A stretch of 64,000 bases of DNA from Tubulanus polymorphus (GCF_964204645.1 NC_134025.1:18072001-18136000), one strand, 5' to 3'; numbered from the stretch's first letter, positions 20,548 to 31,800 are shown. The notes: generated by a model not told the origin, from the sequence alone. Program-made: numbers and translations.

Positions 20548-21229
20548 TTATTTCTCAAAATTATTAAATTGAGGAATGCATGGTTTGAAATCACATTCTG
20601 TTAAATTATAATTTATTAACGTTCCAAATTCTTTAACATTCTTCAATGGTAAAATGTTTAATAAACCAGAATTACAAGTTATATCTTTAGTTGCTTCGAA
20701 TGTTTGTGTAGGATCGATTAAATTGCAATAAATATAAAAGTGTGTTAAAGGTATTAAGTTTGGTGTAGCTTCAATATTTGTAAAAGATTTATCTGGAAGA
20801 ATTCCTAACAGTTTAGCTGTAGGTTTTTTTACCATAAATTTATGTTTTTCAATATCAGCCAACCTTATCTTTATTTTGTTAGAACTCTCAATTTTTAAAA
20901 ATCTAATATTAAACCCGGAATTATTACCTGACTTGTGCCATGCTTTTAATTTCTTGTGCCAATGTATCTAAATTATACAATCCTGGTTTTAAATATATAT
21001 AGGCCCATTCATTCTTATTTTTATTAAAAATTAAAAAGGTTAACAGTTTTAAATGTTCAACAGTTTTATTCGATATATTGTAAAATGAGTTACATAAACT
21101 TATATTTACTAATTATAAATCTACACAATTCTTAAATTCTCTATCTAATTGTACTAGTAAATTATGTGATTTATAATTTGTAAGTCTTCTTGAATCAACA
21201 AATATTCTATATTCTTTTAATTCTACCAT
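20548..21229 (-). pseudogene. Possible Polinton minor capsid (penton-like) protein, broken
   Basis: The reading starts at the ATG at 21,229 (AAATAAATGG context) with MVELKEYRIFVDSRRLTNYK, includes LYNLDTLAQEIKSMAQ (about 20,950), is broken near 21,115 and 20,920, and is open for the last 104 codons (KPTAKLLGILPDKSFTNIE ... ECDFKPCIPQF). It matches 48,474-49,227 in Polinton B along its length. The alternating hydrophobic pattern and the 'K.TAKLLGILP' element resemble proteins thought to be single-jelly-roll minor capsid proteins in Polintons. That assignment is inference without a search. Its stop TAA is followed directly by a further ATAAATGG start at 20,547 that the insertion has cut. Confidence 0.5.
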
Positions 21230-21246
21230 TTATTTTACATATTTTC

Positions 21247-21588
21247 TTATTCGAAATCTATTTCATGGTGCCCTTTTTCATTCTTACCCTTATAAATGAA
21301 ATAGAAATCTCCAGAATATAATTCTTCTAAATCTTCACTTGATAATCTATGAAATCTATCTGGTAAATATGTTCTGAATTTAAATGTATTTCATTTTTAT
21401 CCTTCATATTCTAAGTGGATAACTAATTTATCTCCATATTTGTTAGTAACTGTATCAATATTTGTAATTAGATATTTCTTATGAATTGTTAATTCTGTTA
21501 ACTTCTTAAATTTATAATCTACTGATTTGACATTTGAAGTATCTTTGATTCTATCTAAGAATTCACTGTGTTTTTGTTTACTCTCCAT
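21247..21588 (-). pseudogene. Terminal small Polinton gene, perhaps OB-fold DNA-binding
   Basis: This gene is closest to the right terminus. Sixty-three codons are open from the ATG (MESKQKHSEFLDRIKDTSN ... YKFKKLTELTIHKKYLI); after a shift near 21,395 the reading LPDRFHRLSSEDLEELYSG and FYFIYKGKNE continues to a stop at 21,247, about 112 codons in all. The copy at 49,246-49,590 has the same layout. The beta-rich middle and small size are compatible with an OB-fold single-strand DNA-binding protein, but this is a guess. Its start context (TTATTAAAATGG) differs from that of the structural genes. Confidence 0.5.
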
Positions 21589-21647
21589 TTTAATAACATA
21601 TTTTTTATTAAAATTGATATTAGAAGTTATTAGATGAATATTTTAAG

Positions 21648-21769
21648 AGTAATAGGGAATAAGTTGTTTCAAGTCAAAGGTTGAAGGGTCGGAAAATAAA
21701 TTCGAGTGTGCGAGAATTTATTTTTCGACCTTTCGACCTTTGGCTTGAAACAACTTATTCCATATTACT
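21648..21769. repeat. Terminal foldback palindrome of Polinton A
   Basis: Two 56-nt arms (21,648-21,703 and 21,714-21,769) pair with 51 matches and no gaps around a 10-nt loop GAGTGTGCGA. The outer ends are AGTAATAGGGAATAAG and CTTATTCCATATTACT. Polinton termini typically begin with AG, which fits. The next gene inward starts 60 bp away. Related structures end Polintons B and C. Confidence 0.85.
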
Positions 21770-22149
21770 ATCGTTAACCATCGAATTTTCAAAACTTTTT
21801 TAATGCCTTGGTGACCACTGGTCTAGTACGCGGTTTTCTAAAACAAAAGTGACAAAGTTTAAAGAACAACTATTGTAACAAATGATTTCAAATATTAGGA
21901 GCCTAATGCGTTTAATGATTTAACTAATTGGTATCGCACTGATTGGTTGAAAGACGGGTGTCATCTTGCCTGTGACTTAAGACATGATTAAGTAAAGGAA
22001 TACTTGGATTTGATAATACGTAGAAGCTTCCCTCAAATCGGTCGATAAGGTCAAATGCTTTTCAGAAATCGAGGGAGAAACGCACTAGCTAATAGGATGG
22101 TTAAATTAAAGCTGTGGGTAGCTTGGTGTCTAAGTGGGTAGTGTACTGT

Positions 22150-22330
22150 GTGCGACGAGAGAAATCCAACAGTAACGAAGCCAAGATTGAAAAACTCTAT
22201 ATCAGAATGATTATATTTGAGGAGCGACGTTTCGGCTAACAACTGTAAGCCATCATCAGGCGTACTGATGAGTCTCATTCTGATATAGAATCTTGGCTTC
22301 GTTATTGTGGGATTTATCTCCTTTTCATCA
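22150..22330 (-). mobile_element. Internally deleted Penelope-like element
   Basis: Inverted ends (GAAATCCAACAGTAACGAAG near 22,165 and CTTCGTTATTGTGGGATTT near 22,296) flank only the 3' tail motif, which on the minus strand reads GATGATGGCTTACAGTTGTT followed by AGCCGAAACGTCG. No RT or endonuclease remains. It is the same terminal family as 5,995-7,661. Confidence 0.7.
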
Positions 22331-22566
22331 TACACGGATAATGTGTATCTTCTCGTCTGATCTGTGTGCATTTGTGGCCAGCACGGCAGATCACAACGAT
22401 CATAGTTAGTGTAGTAATATACGCCAGGGAGAGGCAACATCTGAAATACGTTGAAAAATGCCAATATTTCAAAATTGTTCGTGTGTTCAAAGATCCATCT
22501 TAACCACGGGTCCCCCAGTATGTTGATAAAAACGTTGAATCACTAGATGCACGACTAAACTAAGGG

Positions 22567-23913
22567 TCCAGGGACACCATGCCCACTTGGAAGTGGTTTC
22601 AAATGCTCAACAATCGAACAATATCAATATTCAATGCCCCCATCCAATGACTTTGAAAAAATACAATGACCTTGAAACTCACCACAATATCAGTAGCTAC
22701 GATTTTGAAATTGATTGTGCAAACAAAATATGCCAAGTTACCACTATCATATGGAAATACTAAGTTATTCTACTATACAACGCCCCCTGGTGACCATATG
22801 CAAAGCCATATGACTTTGAAACTGACCATAATCATAGAACATGTCATGAGCTACAACTTTTCAATTGGTCATGGTAACAAAATATGCCCAGGTGCCAATA
22901 TAATATGGGAATACTTATGTTATTGTATTTTTCAACGCCCCCTGCTGGCCGTATACAAAAACCAATGACCTTGAATATCACCACAATTATAGACCATGTC
23001 ATGAGCTGAGCTTTCCAATTGATTGAGGTACCAATATAATAAGGAAATACTAAGCTATTCTACTTTTCAACGCCCCCTCCCCCCTCGGTGACTATATAGA
23101 ATGACTAATGACCTTGAAACTCACCACAATCATTGAACACATCATGAGGTACAATTGTTCAATTGATTGTGGTGACAAAATATGCATAGGTACAAATATA
23201 ATATAGAAATACTAAGTTATTGCATTGTTCAATACCTCCTGGTGGCCATATACATAAACCTATGACCTTGAAACTCACCACAATCCTAGATCACGTTATG
23301 AGCTACAACTTTCGAATTGATTGTGGTAACAAAATATGCTTAGGTATCAATATAATGTGGAAATATTTTTTTCCACCTACGAATGAGTACCGATTACACC
23401 AAGATGGCCGCCGATTGCGTCACAAATGGCTGATAAAAAATACCAGTATCAGGTATAAAATAACACTTTTCAAAGAAAACCCATCACAAATTGCAATTCG
23501 GAAGTTACAGGACTCGGAATTCAGGCCAAAAATGACATTTTTTTCGGCACAAAAAGGTCTCAGGACAGCCATCTTGAGTCCGATCGACCCAATTTTTCTC
23601 ATGTTGATGAACCCTTGGGGGATACAAATATATCTAAAAGATCAAGGTAATTGGTGAAAGCGAGTTCAAAAATGTGTAGAAAGTGCTAAATTTGGCGAAC
23701 AACAATGGCTGCCAGTCGGCCATCTTGAATCTGAGAGGGCCAGTTTTTTGGGCTGTAGATGTGTCTAGGGTAGATACATGTATAAACCAAATATCAAGAC
23801 ATTACCTTGGAGCGTCTTCAAAACTTCCCAAAAAACTGGATTTCTCTACGGACGGACGATGGACGAAAAGTGAATGCAATAGCCTGCTGGGACTAAAGTC
23901 CCAAGTGGGCTAA
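22567..23913 (+). mobile_element. Non-autonomous Helitron-like element, copy 1
   Basis: Proposed ends are 5' TCCAGGGACACCATG and 3' GGGACTAAAGTCCC hairpin, AAGTGGG, CTAA. A 3' hairpin just before CTRR and a 5' TC are the Helitron signature. The interior has five or six imperfect repeats of about 145 bp, each with TTGAAACTCACCACAATC and CGCCCCCTGGTGACC words. No Rep/helicase coding sequence is present. An inverted copy at 36,140-37,385 supports both ends. Confidence 0.65.
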
Positions 23914-26900
23914 AAATGCGAAAACGCTGTCAGAAATTGATTTAATCATGTAGATGTAAAATCGTAGAAAAGGTGGCCAGGTTGGCGGGTTCATGTAGGC
24001 TATTTGACGCTTTTGTTTTGAGCGCCGCGAACACGGTACAGCGAGTGGAGTGCACATGTGTGGATTGTGTTTACAATAATGCATAAGAATGAGGAGCGCG
24101 CAGTCCAAACATATGGCGGAAACTCTCAAACATGCAATTGATTATCGGCACTTTATAGCTGATAAGTTATGAATATATACCAAAAAAATCATATATGATA
24201 TTTGGCATTCATTGCCAGTTTCAATGATGCGCGATTCTCGCGAGATTTCAACAACAGGGAAGTAACATCTGGTAAATCATGACTTGGATTGAACGACTAA
24301 CTACAACCCCTCATTATTTCTCCAAAACCAAACGTTCCGCGCTGACTACAAATTATACTATAATTTAGCTATAATTTTAGAGATGGCCATAATTTCAGCA
24401 TAAGTTGTATATCATTATTATATTCCAATTGTGAATGCTAAAATGTTTTTGTAAACGGCCAATAAGGCTTCATGTTTCGTGTGCACTTAGCTGCAAATAG
24501 TTACGTACTACGCAAATTTATATGTTTTTACCGCTGTACACTCAATAATGACAGTTCGTGACTGACTTCACTGCGGCATTATCATTTATTAACATCGCCA
24601 TATCACATCATCTAGTTATATTGTGTCTTGAAACCCTAACAGCTTAAATAATTGAAATTCATGTACAATTTCTAAGGTTGAAAATTCAATAGGTGACCAT
24701 ATTTGTTTCTGCTGCTTCGTGTAAATCCCGCCTGGCGGCGAGTGGGGCCAATACGTCTAGAAAGTCTGCAAAAAGCTTCTGAATTTTGATATGGACGAAA
24801 TGGTTTAAAACAGCATTTAGTACAAACATCTGGTCGGTCTTCTACATGACGACCAAAAACCGGCCTGTGATTCACCTATGATAGAGTACGATTCACACCA
24901 TGACGATAACCTGTCATTCATGCCGGTGGAGAATAGTTTACCAACAAGAGCCCCATGGAGCTTGACGCGGCAGCTTCACAAATTATAAATGACCTTTCCT
25001 TCATTCAATTTCAAATATTTCAAATATGCTAGAGGGGCATATCTAGGAACGAATCCACGGATCCATGAACATTGAAAAGGGCAAGTTAAGTATCCATGCA
25101 CAAAATATTTAGCCCGGGCGCGTTTGGAGGCGGAGGCTTTCTCTAACACACTTCTTAGAGGTTCATACGCGGAGAAAATGGGCCGCCAAAATATTTCCTC
25201 AATCGACGATTTTTTTCACTTTCACATGTGGAACTTAGGCAATTTTACCTTCAATCATCATAGGGTCGGGCCTACCCAACCAATGTTTGCTTCCGATGTG
25301 TCTGTTAGATGCGTGTTCTTTGATCACAGGTGCGTCGGCATGTATCATATTTACATTAACACGTTTGACAGGTGCATGTTACAGGATAAAAACCACCATG
25401 TTACAGGATAAAAACCACTCGCAGTGAAAAGACTGCATTTTTTGCTAATTTTGAGAATTGCATAAACGCGGCTTATTAATCGGGCTTATCGACTTGGAGC
25501 AAAACTTTTGTCGGAAGATTTAAATGAACGCTAGTTAAAGATGATGAAGCGGGTTTGAAATTGAATTTTTCTCAGCTGTTTCAACAGTAGCTAAGCTAAG
25601 TTTCGCTGATAGCATTTTATTTTAGTGCAAAGCCAGTGCAATAAACAGCCCCGCAGGGGCTTTCGGCAGCAGAGCTGCCGCTGAAAATGGATAAAATAGT
25701 AATTTCCCTATACTGGTTCATTTGCTACATTTCGTGGCCCACTCTTATGTATGGGCGATATTTATCCTTGACTCCATGCCTCTGGGTAAAAGCCGCTATC
25801 TAAAATGATATTGAATAAAATTGTTATTTGCTGATTAATCGGTTGCTCTCCGGCAATGAAAATTTCTCCTTTTAGTCCATCGATCGGGAAAACCGGCTTA
25901 CTATTTATAGTGATAGTGAAGAGATTCTGCGATTCCGTCATTCTGCGATATGACAACACCGGGAAAGTGCATACAGCTAGATCTGACATTTAATCTATGA
26001 TTTATGAAATTGGCGATCCAAAACTGAAAGTGTTATCAAGTTTGAAATGGTTAACATTCTAGTGCGAGTTCAAAAACATCCAATATCAGATATCAGCAGA
26101 GAAAGGTTCAAACATAATTCAGTACTGATACCAGGAACGGTGAAATTGTTCTAAACATTCTATAGCTGCTGTTGTTACACATGAATTATTGATTGAATGA
26201 TTATTATTTTCGATATATACTCCCTACTTCAGTATAAGACACTCTTAAGACGCCAAAAACTTGTCGTATTCTGAACGGACAGTTTAGAAAGAAGACAGAT
26301 TCCTGACGAATATAATAAAGTGGGCTATTGTAAATGCGTCTAATGTCTTGGGGGTGCCATCTTTAAAAGCATCGAAACCCTAGCAAACCTCAATACTTCG
26401 GGAAGGTGGATCTCTGCCGAAGCGAAATCGTAACAAATGCATTGGATTAACGCATGCTGGCTTAAGTTTAGTTTTATTCGATTCGATATTAATTCATGAA
26501 CTAATAATTGCAATCACTTATATGCCCTCGTACTGGTTCATTGACTAAAGTAAGAAGATTACATCGAAAATGAACCGAACATCTTTTCACAGGAGTCATG
26601 TAATGCATAGGCAAAATGAATTACCCCGAACATGAACTACTGTAGAAAGTTGTGTTTTCCAAGATTTTGATTTGCCTAACTTATTTAGCAGGCAAAAATG
26701 AATTATTCGTTCATTTCCAAATTGTTTGTATTCCTGGTGTTATCTTGAATCTTTGGGTAAAGACCAGTCGATGGTCCGACGAGACAGCTTTTGCTAAAAA
26801 GCAGGAAATCTTACTCTTGAGTTAATTCTTTGGTTAAGTGTTGGTCTGTCGAATCCTGAGCGGAAATATTTACTAATACTATCGAATAAGTGTCAAATAG

Positions 26901-27102
26901 GATGTGAGGTAGGGTGTCAGAGTTAACATTGACAGGTGCATAAATAATTTCATTGAATTTTCATATCTAGTGCACAGGTGTAGGAAGATATTTCATACGT
27001 TGTTTTTGATCCAATTTGACAAGATCCGAACATCCGACGATTGTAGACAGTTTTCAAGGCACACTGAGCGACTGGAAGATTGAATTCAACTACAAAATTT
27101 AC
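23914..27102. other. No recognisable gene
   Basis: About 3.2 kb of unique-looking DNA with only short, unconvincing open frames. The sole structure noted is a double hairpin at 25,647-25,680. Part of it may be intron or 3' flank of the EF-hand gene, whose donor site faces this region on the minus strand. Confidence 0.6.
25647..25680. repeat. Two adjacent perfect hairpins
   Basis: AGCCCCGCAGGGGCT (25,647-25,661) is followed directly by CGGCAGCAGAGCTGCCG (25,664-25,680). Both are perfect stems with 3-nt loops. They may be a mobile-element end, but no second copy is in the window. Confidence 0.7.
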
Positions 27103-27348
27103 CTTCGTAATCAATTTTTCCGTCGTTGTCAACATCCGCTTCGCGGATCATCTCGTCAGCTTCCTCGTCAGATAACTTTTCCCCTAAATTTTTCATTACG
27201 TATTTCAGCTCTCTTGCATCGATGAATCCATCGTGATTAAAGTCAAATCTATCGAATGCTGCCTTCAATGCCGCTTCTTCGTCTTCCTTTGTTTTCTTCC
27301 GTTTGGCAATAACACGACAAAACTCGGCGAACTCTATCGAGTCATTTG
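27103..27348 (-). CDS. Calmodulin-like EF-hand protein, single internal exon
   Basis: This 246-bp exon is flanked by a polypyrimidine-AG acceptor (TTCCTTCCAG at 27,349-27,358) and a GTAAAT donor (27,102 downward). It encodes 81 complete codons plus split codons. It contains the end of one EF-hand ([12 protein letters not shown]) and two further calcium loops, [12 protein letters not shown] and [11 protein letters not shown]. These have the acidic residues and central glycine expected, and the donor splits the last loop codon after a G, so the next exon can supply the final glutamate. [19 protein letters not shown] closely resembles calmodulin EF3-EF4. The other exons are not in view. It is the only ordinary host coding sequence recognised, and a calcium-sensing role follows from the loops. 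Confidence 0.85.
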
Positions 27349-27502
27349 CTGGAAGGAAAAACAATAAACGTACAGAACATTGAGCATTACGTGTCCCATA
27401 AAATTTTGTAGAGTATGGTGTCTTTGTGTGTGGTTTCCTACTGATTCTACTACCTTTAAGGCAAAGTGGGACATTGATGGAATATTTCTAGCGCCATCTT
27501 TA

Positions 27503-27837
27503 ACTTTATCTTGTATAGAATTATCATCATTTGTTGGATTATCTGGTTTATTAGGAGTAGGTGTAGATTTTAATGAATTTGATATAGCTTAAACTATTGT
27601 TGTAAATATCATAGTTAAAGCTGTTAGAATTGAAAGAATTGTTATAACTTAAATAATTATTTTATTCTATCTTTTAATGATATTTCAGAATTTTGGTTTT
27701 ATTAACAAATTTTTGAAAATAACTTTTAATCTATTGACATTATAATCATATGATTTTAATAATACATCTTTTTTTCTTTCTTTTATTCTATATTATATTT
27801 TAAATCATCAATTTCTTTTTCTAAACTTTTCTTTTTT
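27503..27837 (-). pseudogene. Polinton fragment: part of the coiled-coil/hydrophobic protein gene
   Basis: It matches 12,535-12,850 of Polinton A in the same orientation, including the membrane-like and proline-rich linker part, but carries several extra stops. Neither Polinton terminus is present. It is bounded on the right exactly by a Helentron-like 5' end at 27,838. It represents an independent Polinton copy. Confidence 0.75.
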
Positions 27838-28231
27838 AGGGTTTTCTGTTGCTTCACAGAAAACCCTATTGAAATTCGCGTGATTATTAGGGTTTTCTGT
27901 TTTTTTCACAGAAAACCCTATTGAAATTCGCGTGATTATTAGGGTTTTCTGACTTTCGTCGAAAACCCTTTTGTAATTCTGTTGATTGTTATTATTATTA
28001 TTTACATATTTTCCCCTTTTTTCGCACATAAAATTCATCTTCTATCAGATTCGACAACTAACTGCTTCTAATTGAAATGTAGAATTCTGATAGTAATATA
28101 ACACGCATTCGCTCCGCGTAGATTATACCTATGCACTCTCCGTCCTATTTTAAACTTAAAATTACTTACTGAAAGATAACACCGGATGATAGTAGCAATC
28201 GCGACTCGCCCTGTCCGGTACTCCCACTAAT
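27838..28231 (+). mobile_element. Helentron-like 5' terminus, serial hairpins
   Basis: Three successive AGGGTTTTCTG...CAGAAAACCC-type hairpins occur at about 52-bp spacing (27,838, 27,890, 27,942), each followed by TTG(A/T)AATTC(G/T)-type spacer and TGATTATT. The last leads into ATT repeats and about 200 bp of element body. The matching 3' end is not directly linked. Confidence 0.65.
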
Positions 28232-28803
28232 GATAAAAACAGCGTCCTGTCCTGTGGCATGGTGGATAAGGTGTTTGACTCCCAACTGAGAGGTCGAGGG
28301 TTCGAATCCTAGTGAAACCATGCATTATCACAGTGCCGGCGCGCAACAATTGTTTTATTAATGAAACAACATGGTGGATGGTTGAAATTATTTTCGGCTT
28401 AAATTTATCGCGAGTTTTAGGACTTTAATGAATTTCACGAAACCATGATTTCTAAAATGAGTCAATTGATTAATTCTATTCGTAAATCAATTTACGTTGG
28501 CTACATTTCCTGAAGATTTCGGGGTCAAATCAACGTGATATGGACAGAAATTGTAGGAATTTTCACACGGAATTTTACTTCCGCGTTCAGTTGACGACTC
28601 GTATCGATGACAACGACAGCGGAGTTTATGTATCTATAACGGATATTCCGTTATAGCTCTACGATGTATTTTAAGGTGAGAATCCGTTAACCAGGGAATG
28701 TATTAAATGATTTCTTTAATAATATGACTATGGTAGCAAATGAGTAGGCCTACTCGGTGAAGCAATGATCATTGTTGGCTACTTACTTAATGCCTAGCTT
28801 TTT
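28232..28803 (+). repeat. tRNA-derived SINE-like sequence, copy 1
   Basis: A-box-like TGGCATGGTGG (28,255-28,265) and B-box GGTTCGAATCC (28,299-28,309) lie 33 bp apart, as in RNA polymerase III promoters of tRNA-derived SINEs. The anticodon stem does not pair well, so it is not a tRNA gene. About 570 bp from here are repeated with few differences at 60,156-60,741. In both places the unit follows a Helentron-like 5' end. Confidence 0.65.
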
Positions 28804-31800
28804 TGTTATTTCACAGAAAACCCTATTGATATCCGCGTGATTATTATTAGGGTTTTCTGTTATTTCACAGAAAACCCTATTGATATCCGCGTGATTATTA
28901 GGGTTTTCTGTTATTTCACAGAAAACCCTATTGATATCCGCGTGATTATTATTATTATTATTTTCTTCCACACTATTTTTACCAAAAGAACATAGGCTTT
29001 CTTACCTTACCGCTGTTTCATTTACAATCTATATAATATCGTTCAGCTCACTGAGATCTACAAATAGCCCGCGTGTTTTTTCACGAATCATCGTTACAAA
29101 AGCGCTGTCGGGCCGTAAACATCGAAAATTTAGCCCCATTCAATGGGGCGACATGTTTTTCGAGTCGTCATCCCGAAATCAACCCGCAGGCCGACTGTCA
29201 CTTCGATTATCAATTCAAGTTTAAATGAACTAATTTATTGCCGCAGACTTCACATTCAGTCGCGGTCTTCAAACAGTGATTTTGACAATAGCCCATTTTC
29301 CTCATCAAATCATATTACCGATACACTGGAAATTTACTACTTTAGATTTTAAAAGCACTGTCGAGCCGTAAACATCGACAAATCGATTGTGTTACTACAT
29401 CGTCGTTCCGGGGATCAGCTGCGAGTTTCTCCTCATCATGAACCTACGTGAAGTGAGCCTGTTATTCCAGCCTCGTATTCAGATATAGTGTGTACACACT
29501 GTACAGCTGCCTGTAGATACTGGTTGACATGAAATGTATAACTTAGCATGACGGAGCGATGATAACTAACGTTAACGTTAGTATATAGCATCGGATACTG
29601 ATACTCAAATTTCTCTGAAACAAAAACTCCAGGTTTCGTAAAAACTGAGTATATTACTGAGAAGCTCGATTGTTCAAGTAGATATATAAAGTAAATGTCG
29701 GGTGCATCGATTTGTTCAGGTATTATTTCAACTCACGATTGCATCATTCCGCGACAATTCAATATTTTGGTTTTGTCGCCCGCGACAATTCATTATTTTG
29801 GTTTTATCGCCCGCGACAATTCAATATTTTGGTTTTATCGCCCGCGATAATTCATTAATTTGGTTTTATCGCCCGGGTCAATTCAATATTTTGTTTTTAT
29901 CGCCCGCCACAATTCATTATTTTGGCTTTGTCGCCCGAGACCATTCATTATTTTGGTTTCATCGCCCGCGTCAATTCATTATTCTGGTTTTGTCGCCCGC
30001 GACAATTCATAATTTTGATTATGTCGCCCACGACGATTCAATATCTTGTTTTTGTCGCCCGAGACAATTCATTATTTTGGTTTTATCGCCCGCGACAATT
30101 CATTAGTTTGGTTTTGTCGCCCGCGACAATTCAATATTTTGGTTTTGTCGCCCACGAAAATTCAATATTTTGGTTTTATCGCCCGCGACAATTCATTACT
30201 TTTGTTTTATCGCCACCGACAATTCATTATTTTGGTTTTGTCGCCCGCGACAATTCATTATTTTGGTTTTATATTTTGTTTTTGTCGCCCGCGACAATTT
30301 TCTTTTTTGGTTTTATCGCCTGCGACAATTCAATATTTTTGTTTTATCGCCCGCGATTATTCATTATTTTTGTTTTGTCGCCTGAGACAATTCATTATTT
30401 TGGTTTTATCGCCCGCAACAATTCATTATTACGGTTTTATCGCCCGCGACAATTCATTGTTTTAGTTTTGTCGCTCGCGACAATTCACCATTTTGGTTTT
30501 GTCGCCCGCGACAATTCACCTTTTTGGTTTTGTCGCCCGCGACAATTCACCATTTTGGTTTTGTCGCCCGCGACAATTCATTATTTTGGTTTTATCGCCC
30601 GCGACAATTCATTAATTTTTATTTATAGCCCGCGACAATTCATTATTTTTGTTTTGTCGCCCCGACAATTCTTTTTTTGGTTTTGTCGCCCGCAACAATT
30701 CAATATTTTGGTTTAGTCGCCCGTGACAATTCAATATTTTGGTTTTGTCGCCCGCGACAATTCATTAATTTTGATTTATAGCCCGCGACAATTCATTATT
30801 TTTGTTTTGTCGGCCCGACAATTCTTTTTTTGGTTTTGTCGCCCGCGACAATTCATTAGTTTGGTTTTGTCGCCCGCGACAATTCATTAGTTTGGTTTTG
30901 TCGCCCGCGACAATTCAATATTTTGGTTTTGTCGCCCACGAAAATTCAATATTTTGGTTTTATCGCCCGCGACAATTCATTACTTTGGTTTTATCGCCAC
31001 CGACAATTCATTATTTTGGTTTTGTCGCCCGCGACAATTCATTATTTTGGTTTTATATTTTGTTTTTGTCGCCCGCGACAATTTTCTTTTTTGGTTTTAT
31101 CGCCTGCGACAATTCAATCATTATTTTTGTTTTGTCGCCTGAGACAATTCATTATTTTGGTTTTATCGCCCGCGACAATTCATTATTTTAGTTTTGTCAC
31201 TTCCGACAATTCACCATTTTGGTTTTGTCGCCGCGACAAATCACCTTTTTGGTTTTGTCGCCCGCGACAATTCACCATTTTGGTTTTGTCGCCCGCGACA
31301 ATTCATTATTTTGGTTTTATCGCCCGCGACAATTCATTAATTTTGATTTATAGCCCGCGACAATTTATTATTTTTGTTTTGTCGCCCCGACAATTCTTTT
31401 TTTGGTTTTGTCGCCCGCAACAATTCAATATTTTGGTTTAGTCGCCCGCGACAATTCAATATTTTGGTTTTATCGCCCGCGACAATTCATAATTTTGGTT
31501 TTGTCGGAACATTAAGTTTTTTGGTCGAACAGTGTGTTAAGGTCGTTTTGGAAATTTACTCGGTCTGGTATATTTTGGATTACTGTGTATGTCATTTGTC
31601 AGGACATTAAACAGAAGACGACTTAGGATACTACCTTGCGTGACTCCACTAGTTAGACCGTCTCATTCCAAGATGAGGCGTTCCGTTGATTTCGGTTACA
31701 AGTTTCCGTTCAGAGATAACTGCTGTGCCATTTGGGCGACCTATCATTGATACTGTTTCCTAATAGCCTGTTCAGTAATGGCTGATGTTGAGCCTTATCA

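Larger units (their letters stand above)
2440..21769. mobile_element. Polinton A (Maverick / polinton-like virus), decayed, with three insertions
   Basis: Four Polinton hallmark genes lie together: protein-primed DNA polymerase B, retroviral-type integrase with chromodomain, A32/FtsK-type ATPase and a double-jelly-roll-type capsid protein. Genes on the left (to 9,193) read rightward and those from 9,894 on read leftward, meeting at an AT-rich convergent gap. The right terminus is a foldback palindrome ending at 21,769. The left end is cut off within the polymerase N-terminal region, so no left inverted repeat is seen. Continuity across the 16,102-17,597 and 18,132-20,540 inserts is supported by Polinton B, where the homologous genes are adjacent. 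Most genes carry stops or frameshifts, so this is a genomic fossil. Confidence 0.85.

Noticed and set aside
24672-24875. 67-codon minus-strand frame with C, H and R residues
   Set aside because: Spacing does not fit a zinc finger and no second copy or splice context supports it.
27838-28000. CRISPR-like spaced hairpins
   Set aside because: The spacers are the same sequence rather than unique, the context is eukaryotic, and the hairpins match mobile-element ends elsewhere in the window.
28250-28325. Functional tRNA gene
   Set aside because: A-box and B-box words are present, but the anticodon stem does not pair and no acceptor stem closes; the sequence is also repeated within a longer unit.
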